NCBI RefSeq assembly: GCF_900108555.1
Contig: NZ_FNWV01000014.1
Location: 1 to 64,000, forward strand
Origin: Ruminococcus flavefaciens
GTDB taxonomy: Bacteria; Bacillota; Clostridia; Oscillospirales; Ruminococcaceae
Length of the DNA stretch: 64,000 bases
Direction: 5' to 3'
The notes under the pieces are model-generated. The model was not told the DNA's origin. It searched no databases and saw only the letters and a list, made by a program, of their open reading frames with translations. Position 1 is the first letter of the stretch. Every line of letters begins with the position of its first letter. Shown here piece by piece: positions 25,445 to 34,079 of this stretch. Position numbers and translations under genes: made by a program.

Positions 25445-26899
25445 TTACTTTATTTCGCCTAATTTCTGTAATGGCCATACGGTATGACCGTAGGTAAGTG
25501 CGAAACCGTTCTCGCCTGATTCTAATGTATAATCGGGATCATATACATAAGTTGCTCCGTTTTCGATTATCTCTACCCAGCCGTGAGGTCCGTAGCCGCC
25601 TACTTTAAGCGGTACCTGACCGTTTATGAGGTGAGCATCATAGCCAAGAAGTCTTGCCATTTCGCAGAACATAGCAGCAAGGACATAGCAGTTGCCCTTA
25701 GCTACAGCATTTGCATTTCCGTTTCTGGAGTTGAAACCGTAATCAGCAGCTTTCTGAAGGGTTATCTTGCTTGCGTCCTTTTCCCACTCTACATATACAG
25801 CTGTTACATTCTTGTTCGAGCAGTCAATGAAAGCGTCTTTCAGAGTCTTTATGTTCTTCTGCTCCATTCTTGCCTTAGCAAGAGGATAAGCGCAGGTAGT
25901 AGTTGTTGTAGTTGTAGTGGTGGTTGTGGTAGTTGTAGTAGTTACTGTCCACTGTGCCTTTGAAGCGTAGTAATCCTTCTTCGGAACTACGACCTGAGCG
26001 AGGACAGCTGCTGCAAAGTTTACAGTTGAGTTTGCATTGTATTCAGTAGCAGAAACAGTTACAGTACCCTTTGAGTACTTGACTGAGTCAACTCTGAGAT
26101 CGGGAACAGCTATAGTTTCAGGTGCAGTGCTTGAAAGCTTTGTAACATATGCCATGTTTACATAGCCTGATATGCCTTTATATGTAACGTGACCGAAGTC
26201 GCCGTTTGCTGTTCCGTGAGCGTAAGTTATGTTGAACTTTTCTCCTGGAGGTATCTGACCAAGTGAAGCAGAGTTGAAATCGTGTTCTTTTCTGATATTC
26301 AGACCCTGATCAACAGTAGGACCTGTTGTATACAGACCTGCATATGAATTGTCACAGCCGCAGCTGAGCTTTGTAATTGTGCCGTTCTTTGTGTACTTGG
26401 CAGGATCAAAGTAAGCAGGCTTTATAAGGAGAACAGAGTCCTTGAAGAAGTCATCATTATACTTGGTTAAGTACTTGTTTACTAACGTTTCAGAGAAATA
26501 AGGTGAGAGAGCTGCTTTGAGTTCAGCTGTTGATTTAACCACAGTACCTCCTGCCTGAATGTCAAGCTTTTTAAGAGTATCTGTGATACCGTCATTTATC
26601 CTTTCGGTAACGGACTTGAAACTAAGTGTTCTGTCAGTTGAGAGGATACGCTTCCTGAGTGCAGTTACATCATAAACATCAACGACCTGATCAAGATTGA
26701 TGTCAGCGACCTTGAACTGCTCCTCTGTGATGTCGTGCTTGCCGAGCACATATCCCTGTAAAATATCGAGGTCGGCGGAAGTGATAGAACCGTCCCCGTT
26801 GATGTCACCGCTGACAGCTGCATATACGGTCGCAGGGAATATTGATGTAGCTGCCATAGCAGCTGAGAGAACAAAACTCAACAGCTTTTTGTTATTCAT
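25445..26899 (-). CDS. secreted dockerin / SH3 / transglutaminase-like protein
   Basis: 484 aa. Signal peptide (about 1-28). A type I dockerin follows (about 30-92) with two calcium loops, GDINGDGSITSADL and ADINLDQVVDVYDV. Next is a module with YNDDFFKDS (about 120-180), an SH3-like domain (about 195-265, GLNIRKEH...GYVNMAYV), a Thr-only linker of about 17 residues, and a transglutaminase-like domain with a Cys404-His439-Asp454 triad (KGNCYVL, PHGWVEI, YDPDY). The dockerin should dock it on a cellulosomal scaffold. The triad family includes proteases, deamidases and crosslinkers, so the activity is not settled. First gene of an operon ending at 23361. Confidence 0.86.
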   Translation of the reverse strand: MNNKKLLSFVLSAAMAATSIFPATVYAAVSGDINGDGSITSADLDILQGYVLGKHDITEEQFKVADINLDQVVDVYDVTALRKRILSTDRTLSFKSVTERINDGITDTLKKLDIQAGGTVVKSTAELKAALSPYFSETLVNKYLTKYNDDFFKDSVLLIKPAYFDPAKYTKNGTITKLSCGCDNSYAGLYTTGPTVDQGLNIRKEHDFNSASLGQIPPGEKFNITYAHGTANGDFGHVTYKGISGYVNMAYVTKLSSTAPETIAVPDLRVDSVKYSKGTVTVSATEYNANSTVNFAAAVLAQVVVPKKDYYASKAQWTVTTTTTTTTTTTTTTTTCAYPLAKARMEQKNIKTLKDAFIDCSNKNVTAVYVEWEKDASKITLQKAADYGFNSRNGNANAVAKGNCYVLAAMFCEMARLLGYDAHLINGQVPLKVGGYGPHGWVEIIENGATYVYDPDYTLESGENGFALTYGHTVWPLQKLGEIK

Positions 26900-27074
26900 A
26901 AATATCTTCCTTTCATGGGTTGTTTTGCGTTCTATATTAACATAACGAAAAGTTTTTCAGAAATGTGACAAAAAAACGAAAAAAGTTTTTTTACCATTTT
27001 TGAACAAATTTTGGTATTATGTTTGATATAAAGGCTTTTTTCGCTCTGTCACGCGAAAAAATCTGCATAAAAGG

Positions 27075-28280
27075 TCAGTATAGTGAAGAAATCTCCAGTG
27101 AAAGTGAGTCGTCATGCATAGATACGTAACTGTCATCTTCCTGTCTGAATACAGCTTCGTCACCGTGGCTTATGAGCTCAAATGAGCCATGAGGGAATGA
27201 TGAGCTGCTGTTTTTGATGAAAAACAGGTAAGTATCTCCCACGTACTCTCTTCCTGCGCAGCCGCCGCCGTCATATATGGAATAATTCTCGGCATCGGGA
27301 AGCAGAACATATCTGTGATGTTTTATATATTCTTCTCCCGGGATATATCCGCCGCTTACGAAAAGAGTTATTCTGTCATCAGGTGTAAGACTGCCTTTAA
27401 ATACCTCTGTGATAGTGATATTTTCGGCAGTATAAGCTTCGCCGTCAATAGAAGTATACACTATTTTGTTGACTTTTGCAAGTACAACTGCATTTGAGTC
27501 ACTGAACATATCGCGTATTTTCTCGTCAACAGGGATATCGGAGCCGTTTTTGTCGTCATTGCCGTCCCTGCCGACGCCGTTGCCTGATGAAAGTGCTTCA
27601 ACTGTAAGTATCTCATCACGGACATCGTATTTTACATCAATGTCAACGGTCATATCTCTTCCAGTTGCTCCCGATTCGACCTCACCTGCACTCGCTTTTG
27701 ATGATGTGGTAACAGTTGTTGTCTGAGGCTGGGGAGCAGGCTTTGTAGTAGTTAGATGATGTTGGGATTCGCGTGTTGTAGTAATTCTTACGCTTGGAGT
27801 TTTTGTTGTTCTTGCAGGTTTTTGTGTATGCTCTGTCGGTTCGGGCTCATTGTTTTCAGGATCGTCTGCTTCTGCAGTGACAGTTGAGTTATCGTCATTT
27901 GTCTTTGCAGGATCGGTTGAAACTGCCTTGGAAGCGGTTGTTGTCTTGCTTTTATCTTTGCCCATAGCGGTTGTTGTGACAGCTGCCGAATTATCAGCTG
28001 TGGTCTGTGCAGAAGCCTCTATGGAAGTTGCAGCCGTTGTAGTTTCGATAATGTTATCGTCGTTGAACATATCTGTATCAGGCTTGGGTATGCGTGTTAT
28101 TGCCCCTATTACCAGTGCAAGCATTGCGGCAGAAGCAACAGTGCGCATAATGAGAGGGAATATAGGCTTCTTTATTTTTTCGGGTCTGCGCTTTCTGTAT
28201 TCGTCTGAAAACTGTTTTTTTCTGTCAGGATCGGGTATGTCGAAAGCTTCAAGCAGTTTTTTCTTTTCTTTATCTGTCAT
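27075..28280 (-). CDS. single-pass membrane protein, candidate anti-sigma/sensor partner of the ECF sigma factor
   Basis: 401 aa. A charged cytoplasmic N-terminus (about 1-45) is followed by one membrane helix (about 46-63), a long Thr/Ser/Pro/Lys linker (about 70-190), and an extracellular domain (about 225-400). That domain contains ITEVFKGSL and ITLFVSGGY, a beta domain pattern common in exported Bacillota proteins. The start overlaps the sigma factor stop by four bases (ATGA), the usual arrangement for sigma/anti-sigma pairs. The role as anti-sigma is inferred from this coupling; no zinc anti-sigma motif is seen. Confidence 0.7.
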   Translation of the reverse strand: MTDKEKKKLLEAFDIPDPDRKKQFSDEYRKRRPEKIKKPIFPLIMRTVASAAMLALVIGAITRIPKPDTDMFNDDNIIETTTAATSIEASAQTTADNSAAVTTTAMGKDKSKTTTASKAVSTDPAKTNDDNSTVTAEADDPENNEPEPTEHTQKPARTTKTPSVRITTTRESQHHLTTTKPAPQPQTTTVTTSSKASAGEVESGATGRDMTVDIDVKYDVRDEILTVEALSSGNGVGRDGNDDKNGSDIPVDEKIRDMFSDSNAVVLAKVNKIVYTSIDGEAYTAENITITEVFKGSLTPDDRITLFVSGGYIPGEEYIKHHRYVLLPDAENYSIYDGGGCAGREYVGDTYLFFIKNSSSSFPHGSFELISHGDEAVFRQEDDSYVSMHDDSLSLEISSLY

Positions 28281-28738
28281 TTAAGCTCCTCCTTTCCCAT
28301 ATACTCGTGCAGCATACCGAGGACACGGTTTATCCTGCGGTTAAGTGCGAAACGCGAGATATTATACAGCTTAGCCATTACGTTTACGGGTACTTCATTT
28401 ATATATTTAAGAAGTATCAGTTCTCTGTCGTCCTCCGAAAGCTTTGTAAGAGCGTTTTTGAGTTCGATGTCAGAGAGTACATTCTCCTCGATATTTTCCG
28501 ATGAAGCTTCTGTATCTGTCAGTTCATCGGTCTTATGCTTTCTGAATTCATCAGTGCAAAGGTTGCCTGCGATAGTGTAGAGGAGCTGTAATGTCTTGTC
28601 GATATTGCTGTATTGAGGGTGTTCAAGGTAACGGAGGAAGGTCTCCTGAGTAATATCCTCAGCAGTCTCTTTGTGTTTAACTTTCAGGTAGCAGTAGCGG
28701 TATATTTTGTCGTATTGTTCATCAATATCAAATGCCAA
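28277..28738 (-). CDS. ECF-type RNA polymerase sigma factor
   Basis: 153 aa. Region 2 (about 8-70) has YRYCYLKVKHKETAEDITQETF, the ECF region 2.2-2.4 pattern. Region 4 (about 92-145) has LSEDDRELILLKYINEVPVNVMAKL and a following recognition helix. The start is TTG at 28738 with GGAGG eight bases upstream. It directs polymerase to a specific regulon. It has its own promoter and is translationally coupled to the membrane protein at 27075-28280. Dockerin genes lie on both sides, making them plausible targets, but this is inference. Confidence 0.88.
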   Translation of the reverse strand: MAFDIDEQYDKIYRYCYLKVKHKETAEDITQETFLRYLEHPQYSNIDKTLQLLYTIAGNLCTDEFRKHKTDELTDTEASSENIEENVLSDIELKNALTKLSEDDRELILLKYINEVPVNVMAKLYNISRFALNRRINRVLGMLHEYMGKEELK

Positions 28739-28779
28739 AGAGACACCTCCTCCATAGTCTTAATTTTATACATTATTAC

Positions 28780-28808
28780 ATTATAACACATAATAATAAA
28801 TAAAGCAA
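28780..28808 (-). promoter_or_regulatory. promoter of the ECF sigma operon
   Basis: Minus strand TTGCTT (28808-28803), 17 bp, TATAAT (28785-28780), about 42 bp before the TTG start. Confidence 0.72.
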
Positions 28809-28934
28809 CCAAGGAGAGAATTTTTTTGAAATTTCGTAATTAGGAATTATTTTGTCCGCCTATACGGACGAATATATGTTGTTAATGCCGGTCAATAAGC
28901 GGAAATACTGCTGTATCAGCAGCTGTATAGTCTG

Positions 28935-28965
28935 AAAAACAGGGGAACTTTGAAAAAAGTCCCCC
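28935..28965 (-). terminator. probable terminator of the serpin gene
   Basis: Minus strand GGGGGACTTT and AAAGTTCCCC pair with one bulge around TTTC and are followed by TGTTTTTC. It lies about 60 bp after the serpin stop. Between here and the sigma promoter the sequence is AT-rich and holds a copy of the CGTAATTAGGAATT repeat (about 28835) and a GTCCG/CGGAC hairpin, but no gene. Confidence 0.6.
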
Positions 28966-29024
28966 TTCTGATTATCCCCCTTACAGGATATGTTTTATTA
29001 AAAGCTGCAAAGTGCAGTTACAGC

Positions 29025-30527
29025 TTATGAGAGTGAATTGAGTACGCCGATGAAAACAGGGACAGATGTCTGTGTATCTATGATGCAGTAAACAAAAGGT
29101 CTGTCAAGGATAACTTTCTTCTGATCTTCGGGCTCGAAAGCTTCGCCGTCGTTCATTGCAACAAGGGTTGCTGCAGCAGCCTTTGTGCCGTTTTCGTCAA
29201 GGTCTATGAAGGTCTTGTGCACAACATAGCCTATGAAGATAGGGTGAACGTCTGCGATAGATGACATATTGGTGAAATCAGCAGCTTCATCACCTCTGTT
29301 GAAAGCAGTGGGCATACCCATATCTATAAGGTAGTCTGAAATATTTTCTCCGTATTCGCATTTGAACTTAGGGAGCTTTACATCTGCCTTTTCGTAATTT
29401 TCCTTGTAGCTGCCGAGGATATTGCTGAGCTTTTCGGGAGTAAGGTCTGCCACATACTGTTCAACGGAAGTGCCTTCCTTGGGGAGAAGAGCTGCGAAGG
29501 CATATTTTCCGCCGCTGTAATATTTCAGCATACCGTCTGTATCCTCGTCACCGATATAAACTTCGTCGCTGCAAAGCATTTTTGCTTCCTGCTCTGTGCC
29601 GTCGGCAGCAGTGAATTTGCCGTCTGCGATCTCATATTTATCGTAAGGTCTCATCCATTCTGCCTCGAAAGCAACTGCGTTAACAAGGTACATAACAGCG
29701 TCATCGGAGATGTGCTCGAGTATACTTGGTATCATCTTGTGAGTTTTTTCGTTTACCCAGCCGTTTACATCTTCGAGCGTAGTATCATCGAAGGGAGCGA
29801 TGTAGTACTCACTGTCGTAGTAGTCAACGCATTTCTGTATAAACTCGGGACGCGCCTGTATACGATAAGGGTTGTCTATAGCCCAGATAGAATTAGCTGT
29901 ACTCATTGACCACTTGTTATATTCGGATTCATTGGGGTTAATTGTTCTTTTGCGCTGAGCAAGCAGATATTGGTCAAGCTCATCTATGGACATTCCGTTG
30001 CCGAGTACTTGTTCCATTTCTTCAAGTGTCTTGCCGTTTGCACCGTTGGCTGTCATTGCCAGTGCCTGCATTATGGAATAAGGAGAGATCATGCTGTTTT
30101 CGCCCTGTTTTGTAGTGGCTTTCAGCATATCTACAGTGAATTTCATCTGGCTTTCGATGAATTTTTCGTCAGCTTCTTTACCTTCAACAGCGGACTTGTT
30201 TATGCCTGCACAGAGATTTCTCGAATTCGGAGCATAGCTCGGCACGGGAACACTGCCGATACACTCAATGAGCATTTTTCTCATTGCACTAAGGTCGAAT
30301 ATATCAAGCTCGCCGTCCTCGTTTACGTCGGCATTGCTGATGTTTTTGAGTTCGCCGCTGCCTTTGAGCCAACGCTGATACATTACCATGTCAGCAAGAT
30401 TGAAGGAAGTGTCACCGTTTACATCACCTTTTATCGGCTCTTCAAGTGCGCTGACAGTTCCTGCGATACCTGCGGGAATTGCAATACAAGCAGCCATAAC
30501 AGCTGAAATGAGCTTTCTGAATTTCAT
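29025..30527 (-). CDS. secreted dockerin-serpin (cellulosomal serine/cysteine protease inhibitor)
   Basis: 500 aa. Signal peptide (about 1-27), a type I dockerin (about 34-95; GDVNGDTSFNLADM and ADVNEDGELDIFDL calcium loops), a short linker, and a full serpin domain (about 125-498). The hinge of the reactive loop is ENGTKAAAATLVAM and the conserved end block is LDRPFVYCI. Serpins trap proteases by inserting the cleaved loop; an Ala-rich hinge indicates an inhibitory type. The loop is a few residues longer than in alpha-1-antitrypsin, so P1 cannot be fixed (Gly, Glu, Ala or Phe). Probable role: protecting the cellulosome from proteolysis. Confidence 0.92.
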   Translation of the reverse strand: MKFRKLISAVMAACIAIPAGIAGTVSALEEPIKGDVNGDTSFNLADMVMYQRWLKGSGELKNISNADVNEDGELDIFDLSAMRKMLIECIGSVPVPSYAPNSRNLCAGINKSAVEGKEADEKFIESQMKFTVDMLKATTKQGENSMISPYSIMQALAMTANGANGKTLEEMEQVLGNGMSIDELDQYLLAQRKRTINPNESEYNKWSMSTANSIWAIDNPYRIQARPEFIQKCVDYYDSEYYIAPFDDTTLEDVNGWVNEKTHKMIPSILEHISDDAVMYLVNAVAFEAEWMRPYDKYEIADGKFTAADGTEQEAKMLCSDEVYIGDEDTDGMLKYYSGGKYAFAALLPKEGTSVEQYVADLTPEKLSNILGSYKENYEKADVKLPKFKCEYGENISDYLIDMGMPTAFNRGDEAADFTNMSSIADVHPIFIGYVVHKTFIDLDENGTKAAAATLVAMNDGEAFEPEDQKKVILDRPFVYCIIDTQTSVPVFIGVLNSLS

Positions 30528-30651
30528 ATATAAACCTCCTCATATTTCACTTTAGCGAAACCATTCGCTTTTCATATATATTAACGTAAAAAAAGGGGAG
30601 ATGTGCGGCTTTGAATGTAAACATTCTGTGAACAAAACGTACTGTATATAT

Positions 30652-30680
30652 TTGACATTATTGCTGTTTTATGGTATAAT
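30652..30680 (+). promoter_or_regulatory. promoter of the GH3 gene
   Basis: TTGACA (30652-30657), 17 bp, TATAAT (30675-30680). Consensus, about 45 bp before the start. Confidence 0.82.
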
Positions 30681-30724
30681 ACATATTATTTTTATGTTCG
30701 TATTAAACGCAAAGGAGACAAATT

Positions 30725-32641
30725 ATGAAAAAGGTCGTTTCATTATTATTATCACTTGCAATGATAACGGTTTTAGCATCATGTTCAGACAAAAAAGGCG
30801 AAAACAGTACTGAAAATGCTGAAACAACACAGGCAACTGAAACAGCAACGACGGCTGCTGAGGTAACAACAGAAAAAAGCAGTGATGCGCAGTTAAAATA
30901 TGAAAAGTATGCTTCAATGACTCCCGAGGAGATAGTTGCACAGCTCACTCTTGAACAGAAAGCTGCTCAAATGGTTCAGCCTGCTATATATATGGTCATG
31001 GATGATCCCGAAGCTATTATGAAGGAGGAGGATTTCGGCAGCGTTCTCGGTGAGCTTTCTGGTATGGAATTCACCTGTCAGGAGTGGCAGGAGATGACGA
31101 ATGAGCTCCAGAAGGGTGCTATAAATTCAGAAGCAGGCATACCTTTTATATACGGAATGGATCACGCTCACGGCGTTAATTATTGCCTTGACTCGGTAAT
31201 ATTCCCACACAATATCGGTATCGGAGCAGCCAACGATGAAGAACTCACATATAAAATGGGACAGATAGTTGCAGATGAAGCCAAAATATGCCATATCCCG
31301 TGGAACTTCTTCCCTGTAGTTACACCCTCTGTTGATCCTCGATGGGGACGTACATACGAGTGCTACAGCTCTGACCTTGATATCATATCAAAGCTTGGTT
31401 CTTCGTACATAAAGGGTTATATCGACGGCGGCGGAATTACCTGTGCAAAGCACTTTTTTGCAGAGGGAAATGCTGCCTACGGTACAGGCGAGGACTCAAT
31501 GAACGGTGAGCAGTTCGTTGACAGACTTATCGACCGCGGTGAGGCTACTCTTTCCGATGATGAGATAAATAAGCTCCTGAAAGTATATCAGGATATGATA
31601 GACGCAGGCACACAAACTATAATGATAAGCCACGCATCTCTTAACGGCATAAAAATGCATGAGAACAAGAAGTACATTATGATGCTCAAGGAAGAAATGG
31701 GCTTTGAGGGCTTTATCGTCAGCGACTGGGAGTCTATCCAGAATATTCCGAACAAGTCGTATGAGGAGCAGGTCATCGCTGCCATAAATGCAGGTATAGA
31801 TATGCTCATGGAGCCAAACAAGTTCGATGAAGCAAGAGATATTATCATCGACGCTGTTAAAAACGGAAAGATATCGGAGGAGCGTGTCAACGATGCTGTT
31901 ACACGTATCATAAAGGTAAAGAAGGATTACGGTTATTTTGATGATCCGCTGTTTGAGAAGTCTGTTACAAAGCAGAAGGAAACAGGCTCAAAGGAGTACA
32001 GAGAGGTGGCTGAAAAGCTTGTTGAGGAGAGTCTTGTACTGCTGAAGAATGAGAACAGTGTTCTTCCTATAAAGAGCGGTTCATCGGTATATGTCATAGG
32101 ACCTGCTTCCGATGATGCAAGCGCACAGTGCGGCGGTTGGACTCTTGACTGGGCTGAGAGCTACACAAAGGATATCCCCGGAGCCACTACCATACTTGAG
32201 GGCTTCAAGGAAGTTGCCGAGGAGTACGGAATTACCGTTATAACAAACCCGAAGGAGGCTGAGAAAGCAGACGTTGTTGTGAACGTTGTGGGCGAACAGG
32301 TCTATTCCGAGTGGAACGGTGATACAGAGGATATGGAGCTTTGCGGCAAGCTTGGACTTGAAAAGAACCGTATGGCTATTGACGAAGCAAAGAAGCTCGG
32401 CAAGCCAACTGTAACCTGTATCGTTGCAGGCAGACAGGTGATACTCGACAAGGCTGACCTTGACAGCTGGGACAGCGTGGTAATGTGCTATCTCCCAGGC
32501 TCTGAGGGCAAGGGTGTAGCAGACGTGCTCTGCGGCGGAAGCAAGTTCACAGGAAAGCTTCCGAGTCCGTGGTATGAGTCCGTTGACCAGATAGGCACTG
32601 ATAAATGCTGGCTCGAAAAAGGCTTCGGACTTGAATACTGA
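30725..32641 (+). CDS. glycoside hydrolase family 3 lipoprotein (beta-glucosidase-like)
   Basis: 638 aa. Signal peptide with lipobox VLASC, then a Thr/Glu-rich spacer. The GH3 N-terminal barrel (about 65-400) contains DPRWGRTYE, the KHFFAEG block and GFIVSDWES, whose Asp (D334) is the catalytic nucleophile. The C-terminal GH3 domain (about 425-638) ends in LPSPWYES. Enzymes of this group remove glucose (or xylose) from the ends of beta-glucans. The lipid anchor puts it on the outer face of the membrane, where it could trim oligosaccharides released by cellulases. AAAGGAG precedes the ATG. Single-gene unit. Confidence 0.92.
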   Translation: MKKVVSLLLSLAMITVLASCSDKKGENSTENAETTQATETATTAAEVTTEKSSDAQLKYEKYASMTPEEIVAQLTLEQKAAQMVQPAIYMVMDDPEAIMKEEDFGSVLGELSGMEFTCQEWQEMTNELQKGAINSEAGIPFIYGMDHAHGVNYCLDSVIFPHNIGIGAANDEELTYKMGQIVADEAKICHIPWNFFPVVTPSVDPRWGRTYECYSSDLDIISKLGSSYIKGYIDGGGITCAKHFFAEGNAAYGTGEDSMNGEQFVDRLIDRGEATLSDDEINKLLKVYQDMIDAGTQTIMISHASLNGIKMHENKKYIMMLKEEMGFEGFIVSDWESIQNIPNKSYEEQVIAAINAGIDMLMEPNKFDEARDIIIDAVKNGKISEERVNDAVTRIIKVKKDYGYFDDPLFEKSVTKQKETGSKEYREVAEKLVEESLVLLKNENSVLPIKSGSSVYVIGPASDDASAQCGGWTLDWAESYTKDIPGATTILEGFKEVAEEYGITVITNPKEAEKADVVVNVVGEQVYSEWNGDTEDMELCGKLGLEKNRMAIDEAKKLGKPTVTCIVAGRQVILDKADLDSWDSVVMCYLPGSEGKGVADVLCGGSKFTGKLPSPWYESVDQIGTDKCWLEKGFGLEY

Positions 32642-32760
32642 TGATGTCACCATTTAACCGTGGGACTTATATAGAATTTTTTTACATGAGCTATTTAGGG
32701 AAACTTTTGAAGAAGTATTTCTCTGGATTCTTTCAAGACCGTTATTTAATTTTTTTCTTT

Positions 32761-32817
32761 AACAGAGCCATATAAAAAGATCTGCCCCCTTGTAGATACT
32801 TACAAGGGGGCTCTGTT
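32761..32817 (+). terminator. compound hairpin, probable terminator of the GH3 gene
   Basis: An inner stem CCCCCTTGTA/TACAAGGGGG is enclosed by an outer pair AACAGAG/CTCTGTT, followed by an AT-rich tract. It lies about 120 bp after the GH3 stop. The T-run is poor, so it may be a folded repeat rather than a simple terminator. Confidence 0.55.
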
Positions 32818-32839
32818 ATAGAAAAATCAGCTAAAAGTC

Positions 32840-32950
32840 TTTGGAAAGGGGGGCGGGGTGACTCCCCGCAGTGGGGGGAGATGTCACGCAGTGACAGAGG
32901 GGCGCGCCTCTGTCAGAGGGAACCTTTCCTCAGAAAGGTTTTCCCCGATA
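32840..32950. repeat. GC-rich dispersed repeat cluster
   Basis: Part of the 349-bp gap between the GH3 gene and the TPR membrane protein. It holds GGGGTGACTCCCC, GTCACGCAGTGAC, GACAGAGG/CCTCTGTC and GGAACCTTTCC/GGAAAGGTT palindromes in close succession. No open frame of note. It is strikingly G-rich (GGGGGGCGGGG, GGGGGGAG) against an AT-rich background. Confidence 0.6.
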
Positions 32951-32990
32951 ATTTCATATAAAGTTTTATATAAGTATCACAGTTAAGTGG

Positions 32991-33857
32991 CTATACACCG
33001 CGCTCTAATTCGACTGTTTTTCTGCGCCAGTCATTAGTGGCTGTTTCGTATGCCTTATCGAAATATGAGTTGGCATCTTCGTGTCTGCCCATTTTTTTCA
33101 GGCAGCGGGCTTTATCAAGGAAAACGCCGAAGGAAAGCTGCTCATCTTTTGCATATTTGTCCAGAAGCTTTAAGGCATTTTCGTATTGCTCGTGTATCAT
33201 TAGCGATTCAAAATAAGCCGTATCCATAAAATAATCCGTGATCTCGTTCATGCCGCGGTATTTTGCAAAATATCGCTCACTGTTCCTGAGCTGATCCTCC
33301 AGCATTTTTTTGTCATTGCGTCCTGCATAGAGCTGCACCCAGAGTACGCAAAGCATTACGATATTGTGCTGTGCAGGCAGAGACTCGGGATTTTTAGCCT
33401 GTAACTGCATGAAGTCGATGTCGGCTATCTCAAGCTTTTCCTCAGCTTTGTCGAATTGTCTCAGAGACATATATGCTTCCGCAAGAAACATAGCATACTG
33501 ATTGGTGTAGGCTGTATATTTTCGCGGTTCTGCCCGACAGAATGTGAGCTGCTCTTCCATTTTTGAGATAACATCGTCAGAGTACCCACAATCGGCTATC
33601 TTTTGCAGTATCTTGCGGAAAACGCTGTATTGCTTATTCAGCCGCGGAAGAATGAAGAGCCGCGCTATAAGGTTTGCTATCACAGAGCCGACTGCGGCAA
33701 ACATCACACGAAAGGCTATTGTGTTGGATCTCTGTCCGCTGATGATATCAATAAGAGATGTCAGCGAAAAGATGATAATGAACATTATTGCCCATCGCAT
33801 GAATAATGAAGTGAAAATAAGTATATACTTATTAGTTTTGGGAGAAGGTTCTTTCAT
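32991..33857 (-). CDS. membrane protein with TPR-like C-terminal region
   Basis: 288 aa. Two hydrophobic helices (about 12-38 and 48-70) precede a helical region of about 210 residues. That region has tetratricopeptide-like units (AEAYMSLRQFDKAEEKLEIA, ESLMIHEQYENALKLLDKY, CLKKMGRHEDANSYFDKAYE). TPR arrays bind other proteins; no enzyme motif is seen. It is transcribed alone from a promoter about 127 bp upstream, leaving an unusually long leader. Partner unknown. Confidence 0.72.
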   Translation of the reverse strand: MKEPSPKTNKYILIFTSLFMRWAIMFIIIFSLTSLIDIISGQRSNTIAFRVMFAAVGSVIANLIARLFILPRLNKQYSVFRKILQKIADCGYSDDVISKMEEQLTFCRAEPRKYTAYTNQYAMFLAEAYMSLRQFDKAEEKLEIADIDFMQLQAKNPESLPAQHNIVMLCVLWVQLYAGRNDKKMLEDQLRNSERYFAKYRGMNEITDYFMDTAYFESLMIHEQYENALKLLDKYAKDEQLSFGVFLDKARCLKKMGRHEDANSYFDKAYETATNDWRRKTVELERGV

Positions 33858-33983
33858 ATTCTATCATACTTCATAAAATGAAGCCCTTTCTTAAAGTAGG
33901 TATCGGCAAACAGCCTGTATATCCGAATGTAAGGGAGCTGCATAACAGCTGTCATGCACTGCAAAATACTTTTACCCCAAGGG

Positions 33984-34012
33984 ATTATAACACAAAACAC
34001 TGTAATTGTAAA
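33984..34012 (-). promoter_or_regulatory. promoter of the TPR membrane protein gene
   Basis: Minus strand TTTACA, 17 bp, TATAAT. It implies a leader of about 120 nt, in which I see no clear known RNA element. Confidence 0.65.
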
Positions 34013-34029
34013 GAGGCATTAACGTACAA

Positions 34030-34054
34030 AGGCTCCGATAGAAGTTCGGAGCCT
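34030..34054 (-). terminator. hairpin after the dockerin/transglutaminase-like gene
   Basis: AGGCTCCGA/TCGGAGCCT, a 9-bp perfect stem with a 7-nt loop, then TTTG. It lies 26 bp after the stop codon. The T-run is short. Confidence 0.6.
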
Positions 34055-34079
34055 CTGACGTTTTGAAATGGAAGAACAA

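Noticed and set aside
27040..27065. TTCGC/GCGAA hairpin after the membrane sensor gene as a terminator
   Set aside because: Short stem with A-run and GCC after it on the minus strand; no T-run, so not supported.
33878..34066. 62-codon frame upstream of the TPR protein
   Set aside because: Runs over the minus-strand promoter and a hairpin, has no ribosome site and no recognisable features.
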